Assembly: GCF_042682045.1 (NCBI RefSeq)
Contig: NZ_JBHUGS010000002.1
Coordinates: 806,001 to 870,000, forward strand
Direction of reading: 5' to 3'
Length of the DNA stretch: 64,000 bases
Origin: Sphingomonas_R arantia
GTDB lineage: Bacteria > Pseudomonadota > Alphaproteobacteria > Sphingomonadales > Sphingomonadaceae
In this document: positions 60,695 through 64,000 of the stretch, piece by piece
Layout: every line of letters starts with the position of its first letter
Numbering within the stretch: the first letter of the stretch is position 1
Translations under genes and position numbers: made by a program
The notes under the pieces: generated by a model
Database searches by the model: none
What the model was told of the DNA's origin: nothing
What the model saw: the letters and a program-made list of their open reading frames with translations, nothing else

Positions 60695-61477
60695 TCAGGC
60701 CTTCGGCGTCTTGGTCTGGATCAGCTTGTACGCGCGCTCATACCATTCCGAACCGGGGTAGTTGGCCCCCAGCACGGCGGCCGACTTGCGCGCCTCCTCC
60801 GGCACGCCCAGCGCCAGATAGCTTTCGGTCAGCCGCTCCAGCGCTTCCGGCACATGGCTGGTCGTGTCGTAGTCGACGATCACCTTGCGGAACCGGATCA
60901 CCGACGCCAGCCAGTCGGCGCGCCGCTGGTACAGCCGGCCGATCTCCATTTCCTTGCCCGCCAGATGGTCGCGCACCAGATCGATCTTCAACCGCGCATC
61001 GGCGGCATATTGCGTGTCGGGATAGCGCCGGATCAGCTCGCCCAGCGCATCGAGCGCCTGGCTGGTGATCTTCTGATCGCGCGTGATGTCCTGGATCTGC
61101 TCGTAATAATCGACCGCGATCAGGTAGAGCGCGTAGGGCGCATCCTTGTTACCCGGATGGATCGACAGGAAACGTTGCGCCGACTGGATCGATTCGGGGT
61201 AGCTGCGCGCCAGATAATAGCTGAACGCGCTCATCAGCTGCGCCCGCCGCGCCCATGCGGAATAGGGATGCTGCCGCTCGACCTCGTCGAACAGCACCGC
61301 GGCCTGCTTGTACTGCTTGCGGTCCAGCCGGATCTTCGCCGCGTTGTACAGCGTGTCGACGTCGCGCGCGACATAGCTGGTGTCCGCCTTGCCCTTCCCC
61401 CCCGATGCGCAGCCGGTAACGGCAAGGGAGAGACCGGCGACAAGACCGATGGCGAGCGGGCGGGACATGAAACGCAT
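60695..61477 (-). CDS. bamD: Outer-membrane assembly lipoprotein BamD
   Basis: 260 residues. Lipobox in SLAVTGCASGG. Five TPR-like helix pairs follow, for example YNAAKIRLDRKQYKQAAVLF, AFSYYLARSYPESIQSAQRF and QALDALGELIRRYPDTQYAA. It is part of the BAM complex that inserts beta-barrel proteins in the outer membrane. It is 80 bases upstream of recN on the same strand, a pairing common in alphaproteobacteria. Confidence 0.95.
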   Translation of the reverse strand: MRFMSRPLAIGLVAGLSLAVTGCASGGKGKADTSYVARDVDTLYNAAKIRLDRKQYKQAAVLFDEVERQHPYSAWARRAQLMSAFSYYLARSYPESIQSAQRFLSIHPGNKDAPYALYLIAVDYYEQIQDITRDQKITSQALDALGELIRRYPDTQYAADARLKIDLVRDHLAGKEMEIGRLYQRRADWLASVIRFRKVIVDYDTTSHVPEALERLTESYLALGVPEEARKSAAVLGANYPGSEWYERAYKLIQTKTPKA

Positions 61478-61568
61478 GACCCGTTCTGTAGCTTGTCCGA
61501 CGCCCCCCGCAAAGAGGGCATCGGCGCGGCGGATTTCCGCTCACCGTGCATCCTTTTCGCTTTGGTAG

Positions 61569-61589
61569 GACAGGTCTGCCATACCTGTC
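61569..61589. promoter_or_regulatory. Inverted repeat GACAGGT-N7-ACCTGTC
   Basis: Perfect 7-base arms (61569-61575 and 61583-61589) immediately before the start codon at 61595 of the GT4 glycosyltransferase. It could be an operator or a 5'-leader hairpin affecting translation. Confidence 0.45.
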
Positions 61590-61594
61590 GGATC

Positions 61595-62773
61595 ATGCGC
61601 GTCCTGACCCTCTCCACGCTGTTCCCCGACGACAGCCGCCCGACCTTCGGCCGCTTCGTCGAACGCCAGACGCAGGGCCTCGCCGCCCGCCCGGGTGTCT
61701 CGGTCCGGGTGGTCGCACCGATCGGGGTGCCGCCGCTGCTGTCGCGCCACCCGCGCTACGCCGCGCTCAGCGACGTGCCGGAGGCCGAGGTCCGCGGCGG
61801 GCTCGACATCCTGCGCCCCCGCTTCCCCGTCGTGCCGGGACCGGGTGCGGCATTGGCGCCACGGCTGCTCGCGTCCCGCCTGCTGCCGATGCTCCGCCGC
61901 TTGTACGCGAACTTCCCGTTCGACGTCATCGACGCGGAATTCTTCTGGCCGGACGGTCCCGCCGCGGTTCGGCTCGGCGCAGCGCTGGGCGTGCCCGTCT
62001 CGATCAAGGCGCGCGGGGCGGACATCCATTACTGGGGCACCCGACGCGGCTGCGCTCCCCAAGTCGTCGCCGCCGGCCGCGCCGCCGCCGGGCTCCTCGC
62101 GGTCAGCGGCCCGCTCCGGGCGGACATGATCGCCGCAGGCATGCCCGCCGACCGGATCGCCGTCCACCACACCGGCGTCGATCAGGACAGCTTCACCATC
62201 GCTGACCGCGCAGCGGCAAAGGCAGCGCTCGGGCTGTCCGGCCCCGTCTTGCTCTCGATCGGCCATCTCATCCCGCGCAAGGGCCAGGCGATCGCGATCG
62301 GCGCACTCGCCTGGGTCCCCGGCGCAACCCTCCTGCTCGCCGGCGAAGGACCCGACCGCGCCGCCCTGGAACGCGCCGCCGCGCAGTCCGGCGTCGCCGA
62401 CCGGGTCCGGTTTCTCGGCAACGTCGCCCACGCCAGTTTGCCCGCACTGTTCGCAGCAGCCGACGTGTTCGTCCTGCCCACCGCCTCCGAAGGGCTCGCC
62501 AACGTCTGGGTCGAATCGCTCGCCTGCGGCGTCCCGGTGGTCACCACCGACGTCGGCGGCGCCCGCGAAGTCATCGACCGCCCCGCCGCCGGCCGCCTCG
62601 TCACCCGCGAACCCGCCGCCTTCGCCGAAGCGATCCGCGTACTTCTAGCAAATTCACCCGAGCGCGAAGCCACCCGCGCGGCGGCTCAGCCCTTCTCGTG
62701 GGATCGCAACGCCGAACAACTCGAAACGCATCTTCGCGGACTGGTGGATGGCCACCAAGGGAACACCACCTAA
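61595..62773 (+). CDS. GT4 family glycosyltransferase
   Basis: 392 residues with GT-B fold. N-terminal domain has LTLSTLFPDDSRPTFGRFVE and IDAEFFWPDGPAAVRL. C-terminal domain has LLSIGHLIPRKGQAIAIGAL (~220) and the E-x7-E donor motif SEGLANVWVESLACGVPVV (~298). It transfers a sugar from a nucleotide donor to a surface glycan. Acceptor unknown. Divergent from bamD. Confidence 0.9.
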   Translation: MRVLTLSTLFPDDSRPTFGRFVERQTQGLAARPGVSVRVVAPIGVPPLLSRHPRYAALSDVPEAEVRGGLDILRPRFPVVPGPGAALAPRLLASRLLPMLRRLYANFPFDVIDAEFFWPDGPAAVRLGAALGVPVSIKARGADIHYWGTRRGCAPQVVAAGRAAAGLLAVSGPLRADMIAAGMPADRIAVHHTGVDQDSFTIADRAAAKAALGLSGPVLLSIGHLIPRKGQAIAIGALAWVPGATLLLAGEGPDRAALERAAAQSGVADRVRFLGNVAHASLPALFAAADVFVLPTASEGLANVWVESLACGVPVVTTDVGGAREVIDRPAAGRLVTREPAAFAEAIRVLLANSPEREATRAAAQPFSWDRNAEQLETHLRGLVDGHQGNTT

Positions 62774-62822
62774 AAGCCTAGCCGGAATTGACCCGAAGCC
62801 CCAAACGGAGAAGCGGAGGAGG

Positions 62823-63200
62823 TCAGTTCAGCGGATACAACAAAGCCGCAATCCAGCGCTGCTCCGCCCGCAACAGGCCCCAGGCTCGCGCAGCAGCCCG
62901 GCTGTCCATCGGCTCCATCCCCACACCCAGCGCCTCAAGCGCTAGGATCAGGTCCACCGGCGGCCGCTGCAACGTATCGCCCGTGCCCAGCAGGATGAAC
63001 TCTGGCAACGGCGTCAGCGCCAGCGCGTCCACCATGTCCGCCATCGTCAGCAGGTCCACGGCCGGCGCCACCCAGTCCACCGCCCGCTCGGGCGTCAGCA
63101 GCATCCCGCCGTCATGCACGCGGTCGTCCACCCGGTATCCCCGGCCGGAAAAGCCGCGGATCAGCGGGCCGGTGGCCTCCGGGTCGCGTTCCATCCGCAT
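62823..63200 (-). CDS. Mth938-like domain protein
   Basis: 125 residues. The Mth938/NDUFAF3 fold is suggested by IRGFSGRGYRVDDRVHDGG, LLTPERAVDW and LPEFILLGTGDTLQRPPVDL. Located four bases after secF and probably co-transcribed with it. The role in bacteria is unknown. The start at 63200 is chosen because it sits just past the secF stop. Confidence 0.82.
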   Translation of the reverse strand: MRMERDPEATGPLIRGFSGRGYRVDDRVHDGGMLLTPERAVDWVAPAVDLLTMADMVDALALTPLPEFILLGTGDTLQRPPVDLILALEALGVGMEPMDSRAAARAWGLLRAEQRWIAALLYPLN

Positions 63201-63204
63201 CGCG

Positions 63205-64000
63205 TCAGGTCCGCGGTCCGACGCGCTCGGCATTGGCGTTGCGGCCGGTCGGCTTGGCCGCGTCATCCTCGCGGTTGCGGTTCCCTACCCCCAGCGTGAT
63301 CAGCAGCGAGGACGAAACGTAGATCGACGAATAAGTCCCGACCACGATCCCCAGCAGCATCGCCGCGGAGAAGCCCTGCAACACCTGCCCCCCCCAGATC
63401 AGCAACGCACCCAGCGCCAGCATGATCGTCAGCGACGTCATCACGGTCCGCGGCAGCGTCTCGTTCACCGACAGGTCGATCAGCGCCTTCATGTCCATCT
63501 TGCGGTACTTGCGCATATTCTCGCGGATACGGTCATCGATCACGATCTTGTCGTTGATCGAATAACCGATGATGGTCAGCACCGCCGCGACGATGTTCAG
63601 GTCGAACTCCATCTGCGTCAGCGCGAAGAAACCCAGCGTCATCAGCACGTCGTGCGCGATCGACACGAACGTTGCCGCGCCGAACTGCCACTCGAACCGG
63701 AACGCACCGAACAGCGCGATCGCGAACACCGCCAGCACGACGGCCAGCACACCGTTTCGGATCAACTCGTTCGAAACCTTGCCCGACACCGTGTCGTACC
63801 GCGTGAACACCATGCCCGGATAATCGCGCAGCAACGCGGCCTTTACCTTGGCGACCACCGCATTGTTCGCGGCCGGGTCCGCACTCGGCGGCGGCGGCAG
63901 GCGGATCGACACGACGTTGGGCGCGCCGAACTGCTGGAGTGCGGCATCGCCAACGCCCAGCGAATCGATATTCTCGCGCACCGCGTCCAGCGGCGGCGGC
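63205..64000 (-). CDS. secF: Protein translocase subunit SecF, N-terminus cut by window edge
   Basis: Open from the window end on the minus strand; the visible part starts ...PPPLDAVRENIDSLG. Conserved SecF elements are FRFEWQFGAATFVSIAHDVL, EFDLNIVAAVLTIIGYSINDK and DDRIRENMRKYRK. Five C-terminal membrane helices are visible. With SecD (outside the window) it pulls proteins through SecYEG using the proton gradient. The missing first part should be about 50 residues. Confidence 0.95.
   Translation of the reverse strand, partial: PPPLDAVRENIDSLGVGDAALQQFGAPNVVSIRLPPPPSADPAANNAVVAKVKAALLRDYPGMVFTRYDTVSGKVSNELIRNGVLAVVLAVFAIALFGAFRFEWQFGAATFVSIAHDVLMTLGFFALTQMEFDLNIVAAVLTIIGYSINDKIVIDDRIRENMRKYRKMDMKALIDLSVNETLPRTVMTSLTIMLALGALLIWGGQVLQGFSAAMLLGIVVGTYSSIYVSSSLLITLGVGNRNREDDAAKPTGRNANAERVGPRT

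Overview
The window looks like chromosome of a high-GC sphingomonad-type alphaproteobacterium (Sphingomonas or a close relative). The evidence is the combination of a CcrM-type GANTC methyltransferase, a DUF2497/PopZ-like protein next to valS and a TolC homologue, a DUF1465/RcdA-like protein, DUF465 pairs, an aa3 oxidase subunit IV peptide, a cysteine-poor DksA, and intergenic spacers filled with short palindromic repeats of the kind common in sphingomonads. Gene order and protein lengths are ordinary. No prophage, insertion sequence, CRISPR array, rRNA or plasmid function was seen.

Layout. 1-6.7 kb (all minus strand): a truncated MATE transporter, valS, a PopZ-like protein, a TolC-type outer-membrane protein and a Pcm-like methyltransferase. 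6.8-9.6 kb: tRNA-Cys and tRNA-Val around a small hypothetical gene, then a pseudo-receiver/winged-helix protein, a membrane protein and the cytochrome oxidase peptide. 9.7-15.5 kb: an NtrC-family regulator, a GT39-like membrane glycosyltransferase, folP, ccrM, and a small membrane-anchored protein that shares a GANTC-rich promoter region with ccrM. 15.9-19.3 kb: rnhB, a small membrane protein, thiD and glmM. 19.4-23.8 kb: a translationally coupled operon of a POT peptide transporter, an amidohydrolase and a metal-site-less amidohydrolase. 23.9-28.5 kb: a nitroreductase, a GntR/YtrA regulator, an acyl-CoA dehydrogenase, a Sua5-type protein and msrA. 28.5-32.0 kb: a sugar-nucleotide module (UDP-glucuronate 4-epimerase type, WecB, WecC). 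32.3-38.3 kb: alr, then the glycine cleavage operon gcvT-gcvH-gcvPA-gcvPB behind a tandem glycine riboswitch. 38.4-44.6 kb: a HerA-like ATPase, nitronate monooxygenase, an RcdA-like protein, two divergent DUF465 proteins, dksA, a Q/N-rich surface protein with a PEP-CTERM-like tail, and a two-repeat periplasmic protein. 44.9-50.7 kb: serS-surE-nlpD-like-K+ channel, then a DUF2975/HTH/membrane operon. 50.9-64 kb: rimO, a secreted hypothetical protein, SDR-prmA, phhA, ligA, a small hydrolase, recN, bamD, a GT4 glycosyltransferase, a Mth938-like protein and secF (truncated by the window end).

How the genes work together. Most of the content is core metabolism and maintenance: tRNA charging (valS, serS), cell wall (glmM, alr, nlpD-like), folate and one-carbon metabolism (folP, gcv), DNA repair (recN, ligA, rnhB) and envelope biogenesis (bamD, secF, TolC). 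Cell-cycle components known from Caulobacter (PopZ-like, CcrM, RcdA-like) are scattered through the window. The items most worth a second look are the dense GANTC cluster and 16-bp-arm palindrome upstream of ccrM, the transporter/enzyme/pseudoenzyme peptidase-like operon, long perfect palindromes in several intergenic regions, the Q/N-rich surface protein, and regulators or enzymes whose key residues are replaced (the NtrC-family Walker B, DksA zinc site, LytM zinc site). No clearly new multi-gene defence or mobile system was found.
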